From NCBI GenBank assembly GCA_964599875.1, contig CAZRHE010000022.1, forward strand, positions 1 through 26,843: DNA of 26,843 bases. The letters are read 5' to 3'. The stretch comes from RGIG4097 sp964599875. GTDB taxonomy: Bacteria; Bacillota; Clostridia; Christensenellales; CAG-917. The translations under genes were made by a program, and so were the position numbers. Below, piece after piece: positions 8,246-15,723 of the stretch. The number at the start of each line of letters is the position of its first letter. Position 1 is the first letter of the stretch. Below the pieces are notes generated by a model, which was not told the origin of the DNA, did not search any database, and saw only the letters and a list, made by a program, of their open reading frames with translations.

Positions 8246-9399
8246 ATTACAGACGTAAAAAAATGCTCAAAATCTACGCGGTGGCACTCGTTTTGATAGT
8301 GTGCTGCGTGGTCCTTTGCGCTTGCAACAACGAAAGGGGCATCTACGACGTCTCGAACAAAAACACTTCCCCGGAAGTCACCCACTTTATCGCGAAATTC
8401 ATCAATATCCTATATGAGGGGATAGGTGATTTCGGCTGGACGATAGTCGCGTTCACCGTCATTCTCAAACTCATCCTTTCTCCTCTCGATATTTGGCAGA
8501 AGATTATCGCGCGCAAAAACGCGAAAGCGATGGAGCGTATGAAACCACAACTCGAAGCACTGCAAGAGAAGTACGGAGAGGATAAGCAACGTTTCCAACA
8601 AGAGCAAATGGCTCTCTATAAAAAAGAGAAGTATTCCATGCTCGGTTCTTGCTTGCCCACGATAGTGACTCTCGTCGTATTCTTCATCATCTTTGCGGGG
8701 TTCAGAGAAATGGTCGGCTGGAAGTTCGCAAACGACTATCTCAACTGCTACGACGAATACAACAAAGTCATGGTGGAAGAACTCGGCGACGATTGGAACG
8801 GCTCCGACTTCAAGTACGTCGGCGACAACGTCGTCGAATACGAGGCGGCAAACGACAAGGCGCAAACCGCAGTTCACGACTTCTATTTCAGCGACGAACA
8901 AAAAGAAAACAGAGGATTCCTTTGGATAAAGAACATTTTCGTTCCCGATAGCTGGAAGACCGAAGTCCCCGATTATCTCACGGTTACGGGACAATCCGGA
9001 TTTGCAACGAGCAGAATGACGGGTATCATGCAAGACGAATACGACACCGTCATGGGCAAATGCGTCGGTGAAGGCGGCTGGGGCAAGAACGGCAAATGGA
9101 ACGGATTCCTCATCCTTCCCGTGCTCTCTCTCGCGGTCAGCATCATTTCTCAAAAACTGCTCACGAAAGCGCAAGGCACTCCTCCTCCCACGGGGGACGG
9201 CAAGTCCGCAGGACAGGCGCAAGCAAGCATGAAAGTGATGCAATATATGATGCCCGCAATGGTCGGCGTCTTCGCGATATTGTATTCTTCCGCATTCGCA
9301 CTTTACATGTTGGTCAGTTCGCTCACGTCGACGATATTCCAACTCGTATTCAATCTCGGCGGAAAAATCGTAGATAACGTTCAAGCAAAGAAGGCTTGA
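8233..9399 (+). CDS. yidC: Membrane protein insertase YidC (Oxa1 family), lipoprotein form
   Basis: YidC inserts and folds inner-membrane proteins, alone or with SecYEG. I chose the ATG at 8233 because AGGAAA lies just upstream; a longer in-frame start at 8140 would run through yidD. The 388-residue product has a lipoprotein signal with lipobox LCAC (Cys31), typical of Gram-positive YidC. The 60KD_IMP/Oxa1 core follows: first span about 66-87, the coiled cytoplasmic loop about 90-135, CLPTIV and a second span about 140-158, then three C-terminal spans after 290. Two features are unusual. The groove position that is Arg in Bacillus SpoIIIJ is Lys79 here (VILKLILSPL). The external loop between the second and third core spans runs about 130 residues and contains a charged Asp/Glu/Asn-rich insert before the conserved RGFLWIKNIFVPD (227-239). 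Confidence 0.95.
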   Translation: MARLDYRRKKMLKIYAVALVLIVCCVVLCACNNERGIYDVSNKNTSPEVTHFIAKFINILYEGIGDFGWTIVAFTVILKLILSPLDIWQKIIARKNAKAMERMKPQLEALQEKYGEDKQRFQQEQMALYKKEKYSMLGSCLPTIVTLVVFFIIFAGFREMVGWKFANDYLNCYDEYNKVMVEELGDDWNGSDFKYVGDNVVEYEAANDKAQTAVHDFYFSDEQKENRGFLWIKNIFVPDSWKTEVPDYLTVTGQSGFATSRMTGIMQDEYDTVMGKCVGEGGWGKNGKWNGFLILPVLSLAVSIISQKLLTKAQGTPPPTGDGKSAGQAQASMKVMQYMMPAMVGVFAILYSSAFALYMLVSSLTSTIFQLVFNLGGKIVDNVQAKKA

Positions 9400-9412
9400 C
9401 AGGAGTAAAATT

Positions 9413-10246
9413 ATGAAAAAAAGCACAGAGGTCAAGGCCTCAACCGTAGACGTCGCGATTCAAAACGCGCTCCTCGAACTCGGCACGACGAGAGATAACG
9501 TCGAAGTCGAAATTCTTCAAAAGGGCGGTCTGTTTTCAAAGGCGATAGTCAGAGTTTCCGTCATAGACGACGCGGCTTCCATAGCGGAAGATTTCGTCAA
9601 CGGAATCCTCGAAAAAATGGGACTCAAATCCAGAGCGTCCGTCGAAGATAAAAACGGCACTCTTTATATCGAAATAACCGGAGAGGACAGCGGAGTCGCA
9701 ATCGGCTACCGCGGAGAAGCGCTCGACGCGTTCCAATATCTTGTCCTCACCTATCTCAATCAAGAAAAATGCGACTTCAAGAAAGTCGTCGTCGACAGCG
9801 AAAATTATCGCGAGAAACGTCGTGAAACTCTCACCGCACTTGCGCTCCGCCTTGCGGAAAAGGCGCATCGTACTTGCCGTAAAATCGAACTCGAACCCAT
9901 GAATCCGTTCGAAAGAAGAGTTATTCACAGCGCGCTTGCAGACAGCGAAATCGCGTCTACGACGAGCGAGGGCGAAGATTCGCAACGTCACGTCGTCATC
10001 ATCCCCAAGGGCGTCGAAATCAAGGAAGACCGTAGGGGAGGCAGAAGAGATAGAAAAGACGACAAGCGTCGCTCGAACAATAAGGACGACAGACCTCGTC
10101 GCGAAAGAAAACCCCGCGAAGAAGAACCCGAAGTCCCCGACGGCAACGTCTATCGCTATTTCACCGAAACGGACGATTTCGTGAAACCGACGGCGGTCAA
10201 GAGCGGTCCTCCCAAGTTCAAGAGTTTCGGCGGACAAAAGAAGTAA
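9413..10246 (+). CDS. jag: RNA-binding protein KhpB (Jag/EloR)
   Basis: A cytoplasmic RNA-binding protein, encoded downstream of yidC in many Firmicutes and linked to cell elongation and division control in streptococci. The domains are in order: Jag-N (1-50, with the KGGLFSK motif), a KH domain with the GYRG loop (98-101, GEALDAFQYL following) and an R3H domain with Arg168-x3-His172 (NPFERRVIHSAL). Residues 205-277 form an extra Arg/Lys/Asp-rich tail, beyond the ~208 residues of Bacillus Jag, which may add RNA affinity. AGGAG at 9401-9405 sets the ATG. The stop overlaps the mnmE start by one base (TAATG). Confidence 0.94.
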   Translation: MKKSTEVKASTVDVAIQNALLELGTTRDNVEVEILQKGGLFSKAIVRVSVIDDAASIAEDFVNGILEKMGLKSRASVEDKNGTLYIEITGEDSGVAIGYRGEALDAFQYLVLTYLNQEKCDFKKVVVDSENYREKRRETLTALALRLAEKAHRTCRKIELEPMNPFERRVIHSALADSEIASTTSEGEDSQRHVVIIPKGVEIKEDRRGGRRDRKDDKRRSNNKDDRPRRERKPREEEPEVPDGNVYRYFTETDDFVKPTAVKSGPPKFKSFGGQKK

Positions 10247-11574
10247 TGAAAACCATAGTTGCAATTTCAACCCCCAGTGGTTCGGGCGGCATCGGCATAT
10301 TGCGCGTTTCCGGAAAGGAAGCCGTGAAAATGGCGGATGCCGTTTTCCTTGCCAAAGGCAAACCGTGCGCGGATACGCTCACGAGCAATCCCCTGAAAAT
10401 GTGTTTCGGGGAATTTGTCGGCGAGGATTTTTCGGACAAAGGCTACGCCGTATATTTTCCCGAGGGGAAATCCTTTACGGGTGAAGATACGGTCGAGTTT
10501 TATTTGCACGGCGGAGTCCGCATAATGCGCGGAGCGTTACGCACCGCGATAGCGAAAGGTTGCGTGCCGGCAGAAGCGGGCGAATTTACCAAACGCGCCT
10601 ATCTCAACGGCAGGATGTCCCTTGCGGACGCAGAAGGCGTTGCGGATATGATAAACGCCGAAAGCAGTGCGGGACTTCGCGCCGCGTACAGACTTATGCA
10701 AGGCGGCGTTTCGTCCAAGGTCACGGAGATTGCGGACGAACTTCTCGACGTCATAGCGACTCTCGAAGCCTCTCTCGACTATCCGGACGAAATGGAAGAC
10801 GAGGTTATCCCCGTCGTCGAAGAGAGAATCCCCGCCGTCCTCGCGCGCATACGCGCGCTTGCGTCCACGTCCTATATAGGAAGAATGGCGAAAAGCGGAA
10901 TAAACGTCGTGATTGCGGGAGAGCCTAACGTGGGCAAATCCTCATTACTTAACGCCCTTCTCGGAGAGGATAAAGCAATCGTCACGGATATCGCGGGCAC
11001 CACGAGAGATGCGATTTCCGGTAGCGTGGAAGAGGGCGGAGTTTTGCTCAACTTCACGGATACTGCGGGACTTCGCGACAGCGACGACAAAGTGGAAAGC
11101 ATAGGCGTCGAAAGGGCGAGAAAAGCAATAGACGGCGCGGACGAAATAGTATACGTTTTCGACGGCACGAAAGGGGGAAAATTGCCCGCGGACGTGTCGA
11201 ATAAAGACGACGTTTTCGTCGTGTACAACAAGTGCGACAAAGAAGATTTCATCGCTCCCGCTACGGACGGCAAGACGTTTGCGGTGTCCGCGAAGACGGG
11301 AGAGGGTGTGCCCGAACTCAAGTCCGCTCTTGCCGCGATTTATCGCGAGGGTGAAGTGGACGGCGGCGACGTAATAACGTCCGAAAGACACTTATCCGCA
11401 CTTTATCGTGCAGAAAACGCACTTAAACACGCCGTTTTGGCAAAAGACGAAACTATCGACTGCGTGCTAATAGATTTAAGAGAGGGCTACGACGCTCTCG
11501 GAGAAATCACGGGCGCGACCGCGGGAGAGGATATCGTAAACGGCATATTCTCCAAATTCTGCGTCGGCAAATAA
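10246..11574 (+). CDS. mnmE: tRNA uridine-5-carboxymethylaminomethyl GTPase MnmE
   Basis: With MnmG this GTPase forms the complex that adds (carboxymethyl)aminomethyl groups to C5 of the wobble uridine (U34) of several tRNAs, using a folate one-carbon donor. The 442-residue protein has the N-terminal folate-binding domain (1-118), a helical domain and an inserted G domain: P-loop GEPNVGKS (225-232), GTTRD (251-255), DTAG (272-275) and NKCD (328-331). The C terminus ends FCVGK with the conserved Cys439. Its start overlaps the jag stop by one base, so it is coupled to jag; mnmG follows after 19 nt. Confidence 0.97.
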   Translation: MKTIVAISTPSGSGGIGILRVSGKEAVKMADAVFLAKGKPCADTLTSNPLKMCFGEFVGEDFSDKGYAVYFPEGKSFTGEDTVEFYLHGGVRIMRGALRTAIAKGCVPAEAGEFTKRAYLNGRMSLADAEGVADMINAESSAGLRAAYRLMQGGVSSKVTEIADELLDVIATLEASLDYPDEMEDEVIPVVEERIPAVLARIRALASTSYIGRMAKSGINVVIAGEPNVGKSSLLNALLGEDKAIVTDIAGTTRDAISGSVEEGGVLLNFTDTAGLRDSDDKVESIGVERARKAIDGADEIVYVFDGTKGGKLPADVSNKDDVFVVYNKCDKEDFIAPATDGKTFAVSAKTGEGVPELKSALAAIYREGEVDGGDVITSERHLSALYRAENALKHAVLAKDETIDCVLIDLREGYDALGEITGATAGEDIVNGIFSKFCVGK

Positions 11575-11593
11575 TCGGTTAAAAGGAATCCAT

Positions 11594-13435
11594 ATGAGTT
11601 ATGACGTAATCGTAGTAGGTTGCGGACACGCGGGCGCGGAAGCGTCCCTTGCGTGCGCAAGAATGGGCAAACGCACTCTCACGGTGTGTACGGCTTTCGC
11701 TACGGTTTCTTATATGGCGTGCAATCCCGCAATCGGCGGCACGGCAAAAGGACACCTCGTCAGAGAAATAGACGCTCTCGGCGGACAGATGGGCATAACG
11801 GCGGATAAGACGCTTTTGCAAATCAAAATGCTCAACACCGCAAAAGGGCCCGCGGTTTATTCTCTTCGCGGACAGCAGGATAAAAATCGCTATCACGAAG
11901 AAATGCTATCCGTTTTGCAATCCACCGAAAATCTCGACCTTATAGAAGGAGAGGTTTCGGAAATACTCGTCGAAAACGGCGCGGCGGTCGGCGTGCGCCT
12001 TGCCGACGGAAGAAAATTCGATGCGAAAGCAGTCGTGCTTGCAACGGGCGTTTATCTCGGCGGAAAGGTCATAATCGGTGAATACGTCAAGGAAAGCGGC
12101 CCCAGCGGTTTTGCTCCCGCAAACAACCTCACTGCAAATTTGATATCTCTCGGTTTGCCTATAAGGCGGTTCAAGACGGGGACTCCCGCGCGCATTTATC
12201 GCGACAGTATCGACTTCGACAAAATGGAAGTGCAGACGGCGGAGAATACGGACAGATTTTCTTTCACGTCCGACGTTTCGACTTTCGAGAGCGAAGATTG
12301 CTATCTAACTTACACGAACGCGGAAACGCATAAAATCATTCTCGACAACATTCATCGCAGTCCGCTGTATAACGGCTCCATTCACGGCGTGGGCCCGAGA
12401 TATTGCCCCAGCATAGAGGACAAAGTCGTCCGTTTCAAAGATAAGGCAAGACACCAAATTTTCGTAGAACCCGAGGGACTTCACAGCGACGAAATGTACG
12501 TGCAGGGAATGTCCAGTTCCCTTCCGCACGACGTGCAAGAAAAAATGTATCGCACTTTGCCCGGATTCGAGCATTGCAGATTCGCAAAGTACGCATACGC
12601 CATAGAGTACGATTGTTTCGACCCTCTCTCTTTAAAACCCTCTCTTGAAACCAAACCCGTTGCGAATTTGTTCTCCGCGGGACAAGTCAACGGCAGCAGC
12701 GGATACGAAGAGGCGGGCGCGCAAGGACTTATGGCGGGCATAAACGCATGCTTGAAGATAGACGGAAAAGAACCCTTTATTCTGCGTAGGGACGAGGCGT
12801 ATATCGGCGTGCTTATCGACGACCTCGTCACCAAGGGCACAAACGAGCCGTACAGAATGATGACCGCGCGCGCGGAGCATAGAATAAAACTCCGCCAAGA
12901 CAACGCGGATTTGCGTCTTACCGAAAAAGCGTACAATCTCGGTCTTGCAACCAAAGAAAGATACGAAAGAATGCTTGAAAGAAAAGCGGAAATCGCAAGG
13001 GTGCTTAAAGAGGTCGATAAGACCGTGGACAGAGAAGAGGCGTTTGCGATATTGGAGAGTTGGGGAGAGCCTTTGCCCGCAAAGACGCCCACTCTCGGCG
13101 ACTTGATGAAACGCCCCTATGCAAAGGCGGACGACCTTGCGAAATTCTTGCCGTTTGAGTGTTCGAAAGACAGTCTTGCGGCGGCGGTTATAGAGATGAA
13201 ATACGCGGGATATCTCGAAAAAGAGGACAGCGCAATCAGAGAACAAAAAAGGCTCGAAGAAAAACTTTTGCCCGAGGATATCGATTATTCCGACATCAAA
13301 GCACTTCGCATAGAGGCAAGACAAAAACTCGATAAAGTGCGTCCGCGCAACCTCGGACAAGCGTCGAGAATTTCGGGCGTATCCCCCGCGGATATCGCAG
13401 TATTGATAGTTTATCTGCAAAAAAACAAGTTATAA
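11594..13435 (+). CDS. mnmG: tRNA uridine-5-carboxymethylaminomethyl(34) synthesis enzyme MnmG
   Basis: The FAD- and NADH-dependent partner of MnmE in wobble-uridine modification. The 613-residue protein starts with the dinucleotide-binding motif GCGHAG (9-14). It carries the GidA signatures NPAIGGTAKGHLVREIDALG (about 45-64) and, in the middle, the FAD-proximal GQVNGSSGYEEAGAQGL segment. The C-terminal helical tail ends RISGVSPADIAVLIVYLQ, as usual. AAAAGGA at 11581-11587 precedes the ATG. It is the last gene of the rpmH operon and a terminator follows 30 nt later. rsmG, parA and parB, which often follow in related genomes, are absent here. Confidence 0.97.
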   Translation: MSYDVIVVGCGHAGAEASLACARMGKRTLTVCTAFATVSYMACNPAIGGTAKGHLVREIDALGGQMGITADKTLLQIKMLNTAKGPAVYSLRGQQDKNRYHEEMLSVLQSTENLDLIEGEVSEILVENGAAVGVRLADGRKFDAKAVVLATGVYLGGKVIIGEYVKESGPSGFAPANNLTANLISLGLPIRRFKTGTPARIYRDSIDFDKMEVQTAENTDRFSFTSDVSTFESEDCYLTYTNAETHKIILDNIHRSPLYNGSIHGVGPRYCPSIEDKVVRFKDKARHQIFVEPEGLHSDEMYVQGMSSSLPHDVQEKMYRTLPGFEHCRFAKYAYAIEYDCFDPLSLKPSLETKPVANLFSAGQVNGSSGYEEAGAQGLMAGINACLKIDGKEPFILRRDEAYIGVLIDDLVTKGTNEPYRMMTARAEHRIKLRQDNADLRLTEKAYNLGLATKERYERMLERKAEIARVLKEVDKTVDREEAFAILESWGEPLPAKTPTLGDLMKRPYAKADDLAKFLPFECSKDSLAAAVIEMKYAGYLEKEDSAIREQKRLEEKLLPEDIDYSDIKALRIEARQKLDKVRPRNLGQASRISGVSPADIAVLIVYLQKNKL

Positions 13436-13464
13436 AACCCGTATTTTGCAAAATCACGTTTTTG

Positions 13465-13491
13465 AAAGCGACTTTCGTCGCTTTTATTTTT
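13465..13491 (+). terminator. Terminator of the rpmH-mnmG operon
   Basis: An 8-bp stem AAAGCGAC/GTCGCTTT (13465-13472 with 13477-13484) with a TTTC loop is followed by a T-rich run to 13492. It isolates glmM from the upstream operon. Confidence 0.88.
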
Positions 13492-13495
13492 TACC

Positions 13496-13524
13496 TTCAC
13501 AATCGCCGACTTCACGCATATAAT
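13496..13524 (+). promoter_or_regulatory. Strong promoter abutting the glmM start codon
   Basis: TTCACA (13496-13501), a 17-nt spacer and TATAAT (13519-13524) match the sigma-A consensus at 11 of 12 positions. Initiation is expected near 13530-13531, which is the glmM GTG start itself, so the transcript should carry no leader or almost none. Confidence 0.75.
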
Positions 13525-13529
13525 GCAAT

Positions 13530-14810
13530 GTGAAAGTTTTCGGAACGGACGGTATCAGAGGATTAGGGCGCGACTTATTGTCGGCGGATTTGCCGTATAA
13601 GTTGGGGCGTGCTCTGGGGTGCAAAAAAGTTGTCGTCGGTCGGGACGTCAGGACGTCTTCACCCGCAATAGAAAAACGGCTGCTTGCAGGACTTTTGTCC
13701 GCAGGCGCGGAAGTCGTTACGACGGGCGTCGTGCCTACGCCCGCGTTGTCTTATGCGGTTGCGAATGAGGGTGCGGACTACGGCGTTATGATAACCGCAA
13801 GCCACAATCCGCCCGAGTTTAACGGGTTGAAGGTTTTCGGCAGAGGAGGAGAAAAACTCTCTTCCGACGAAGAGAGCGATATCGACGAAAAAACGGCGCA
13901 AGGAGTAGAATCCGCGCGTGCCGAAAGAGGACGCGTCGTTGTCAAAGACGATTATTCGGGTGCATATGCGCGCCACGTTTTATCTAAGTTTCGCGACCTC
14001 GATTTGTCGGGTGAAAAAATAGTCGTCGATTGCGCGTTCGGCTGTATGACCATCGTGCCGCCCGTCCTTGAAAGATTGGGTGCGACCATCCGCGCGATAA
14101 ATGCGGAGCAGTCGGGGGAGAGGGTGAACGTTTCCTGCGGTGCGCTCTATGCAAACGATTTTGCCGCTACGCTTGCTGATGACGAACTCGGGTTGTCTTT
14201 CGATGGGGACGGAGATAGGCTGATAGCCGTGTATAAGGGGAAACCGTACGACGGTGACAAAATATTGTGTGCCCTTGCGGAAAGCGAACGAACGTGTGGA
14301 AATCTGAATCCGCCTATAGTCGTCGGCACGATTATGACCGGGAGTGAAATCGAGCGCGTTTTCAAGGATAAAGGCGTGACGCTGTTAAGGACGGACGTGG
14401 GGGATAAGCACGTTTCTGAAAAAATGAAGGAAACGGGAGCGATTTTGGGCGGCGAAAAGAGCGGACATATAATACAAAAACGACTTGCCCCGACGGGGGA
14501 CGGGTTGCTCACCGCCTTGTCATTGCTTAAAGCGAAGAAAATTCTGGGAGAATTGCCGTACGTTAAGTCGAACGAATTCCAAGATTTTTCTTTTTTCAGC
14601 CCCAATCCTGCCGCCGAATTCGAAAACGAGTGTTTTTTGCACGCACTCGACGAAATTCGAGCAGAAATAGGGGAAAGAGGACGACTTATAGCGCGACCGA
14701 GCGGAACGGAACCTACCGTTAGAATCACGATTGAGGTGTACGAACAAGGATTAGAATGCCGAAAAATCGTCGAAAACATACTTTTTCGCAAAAACTTACA
14801 AAAACGGTAA
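13530..14810 (+). CDS. glmM: Phosphoglucosamine mutase
   Basis: GlmM interconverts glucosamine-6-phosphate and glucosamine-1-phosphate on the way to UDP-GlcNAc for the cell wall. The 426-residue protein is somewhat shorter than the usual ~450. It has the N-terminal FGTDGIRG (4-11), the phosphoserine loop ITASHNP with Ser91, the metal-binding loop DGDGDR (225-230) and the phosphate-binding RPSGTEPTVRI near the end. The GTG start is forced: FGTDGIRG must lie at the extreme N terminus and no in-frame ATG exists upstream. No Shine-Dalgarno sequence is present, and the -10 box ends 5 nt before the GTG. A related phosphohexomutase is a less likely alternative. No convincing terminator follows; there is only a weak AT stem at 14828-14851. 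Confidence 0.93.
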   Translation: MKVFGTDGIRGLGRDLLSADLPYKLGRALGCKKVVVGRDVRTSSPAIEKRLLAGLLSAGAEVVTTGVVPTPALSYAVANEGADYGVMITASHNPPEFNGLKVFGRGGEKLSSDEESDIDEKTAQGVESARAERGRVVVKDDYSGAYARHVLSKFRDLDLSGEKIVVDCAFGCMTIVPPVLERLGATIRAINAEQSGERVNVSCGALYANDFAATLADDELGLSFDGDGDRLIAVYKGKPYDGDKILCALAESERTCGNLNPPIVVGTIMTGSEIERVFKDKGVTLLRTDVGDKHVSEKMKETGAILGGEKSGHIIQKRLAPTGDGLLTALSLLKAKKILGELPYVKSNEFQDFSFFSPNPAAEFENECFLHALDEIRAEIGERGRLIARPSGTEPTVRITIEVYEQGLECRKIVENILFRKNLQKR

Positions 14811-14892
14811 AAGTTTTTCAAACAAAAATCAAAAAATGTAGGGTTTTTGATAAAAATTGCGAAAATGTGCGAAAAAACTTTACAAAAAAGTA

Positions 14893-14921
14893 TTGACAGC
14901 ATTTAGTATCGGTGTTAATAT
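14893..14921 (+). promoter_or_regulatory. Strong promoter in the glmM-trxB gap
   Basis: TTGACA (14893-14898), 17 nt and TAATAT (14916-14921) make a near-consensus sigma-A promoter preceded by an AT-rich stretch that could act as an UP element. Initiation is predicted at G14928. No open reading frame with a start and binding site follows, so it appears to serve a non-coding RNA. Confidence 0.8.
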
Positions 14922-14927
14922 CTTATC

Positions 14928-15020
14928 GTAATCAACAGATTACACAATCTCGCTCATAATTTTCCCCCTTATCATAGCGGAGGGCGTCGGACGAAAGTTC
15001 GACGCCCTTTGCCTTTGTTT
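14928..15020 (+). ncRNA. Candidate small RNA with C-rich single-stranded segment
   Basis: From the predicted start at G14928 the transcript would begin with the hairpin GUAAUC-AACA-GAUUAC (14928-14943). About 33 unpaired nucleotides follow, containing UUUUCCCCCUU (14960-14970). It would end in a long hairpin, 14977-14992 with 14997-15012, with a GAAA tetraloop and 12 Watson-Crick or wobble pairs in the core plus 4 outer pairs, followed by a U-rich tail. The parts (promoter at correct distance, 5' stem, exposed C-rich stretch, intrinsic terminator) resemble Firmicutes trans-acting sRNAs that pair with G-rich Shine-Dalgarno regions. I recognise no known family. The hairpin could instead simply terminate glmM, but the promoter between the two would then be unexplained. 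Confidence 0.5.
14977..15020 (+). terminator. Long hairpin terminator with GAAA loop
   Basis: AGGGCGTCGGAC (14981-14992) pairs with 14997-15008 around GAAA, extended outward by four more pairs (GCGG/TTGC), then a tail rich in T (15013-15022). It would end the candidate sRNA and any read-through from glmM. Confidence 0.75.
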
Positions 15021-15025
15021 CTTAC

Positions 15026-15660
15026 GCGGCGACACGATAATCCCGCGAAAGCGAAATATATTTTAGTGCTTGCACTTAAATCTATATTTCCCCTTTCCTC
15101 ACGTGTTGTCCACTTCGGGCTCGCCGAGGGCAACCACCTCGTTCGCTTTGGCTACGCACAATTCACTGGATTGTGCGTTTAACGCGTCGCGCTATCGCCG
15201 TTCCCCCTAAAGGGACCCACGACGACCGCTTGCGCGGGGGACAACACTCGGTTTCGCGTTAAGTAACGTTCCTCGTTATGCCACTGCAAACATAGGGGCA
15301 TCCCCACCGCAAAAACAAGCCAACGATAATATTTGTCCGCACTCCGTTGAAATCAGGCGTAGATTTTTGCGGAAGGGGAAAAGGAACAAGTCACGGCGCA
15401 TAATAATCTTCGTAGAAGATATTGCGCAAAGTGTCTTGTGACGCCGTGCCTGCTCTGCGAACCCAATGCACGCAGTCGCTTGTACTGGCGCAAGGCGGAT
15501 ACCGCCTTGCGACCGCCGCTCAACACTCGAAGTTCTCGGCGCGTCGCGCCTCGTGTTCCGTCTTCGAATGAGAAAGTGCTTGTATAAGAACGCTCCGAAA
15601 CGGGTGCGGGTGTCCCGCCAACACTTCTTACTTCTTCACTATTACTTCTTACTTCAAGTG
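15026..15660 (+). repeat. Structured mosaic repeat, copy A
   Basis: No gene lies between glmM and trxB apart from the candidate sRNA; this stretch is a dense series of hairpins shared with copies B and C. In order it holds: a GATAATCCC box (15026-15047); an AT hairpin (15053-15090); the box TCTATATTTCCCCTTTCCTC (15081-15100) that begins a block continuing into CACGTGTT; a copy-A-only insert of about 90 nt with its own hairpin (ACGCACAAT/ATTGTGCGT); and a three-way-junction-like unit closed by GTGTTGTCC (15103-15111) and GGACAACAC (15239-15247). Then come a long stem (15307-15315 with 15364-15372), a nested stem-loop (15386-15439), a 10-bp hairpin (15489-15511), a palindromic unit (15527-15567) and a polypyrimidine tail (15619-15655) of near-repeated ACTTCTT units. 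No protein frame is credible here. Confidence 0.85.
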
Positions 15661-15723
15661 AGTTCATGTCTGCCGTTTGTCATTCGGTACAAGTTCCCTG
15701 TTTCTAAACAACCAAGAAAGTAC

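Noticed and set aside
15026..15660. CRISPR array or insertion sequence in the glmM-trxB gap
   Set aside because: No short direct repeats with regular spacers, no cas genes and no transposase frame. The repeats are long, dispersed and internally palindromic.
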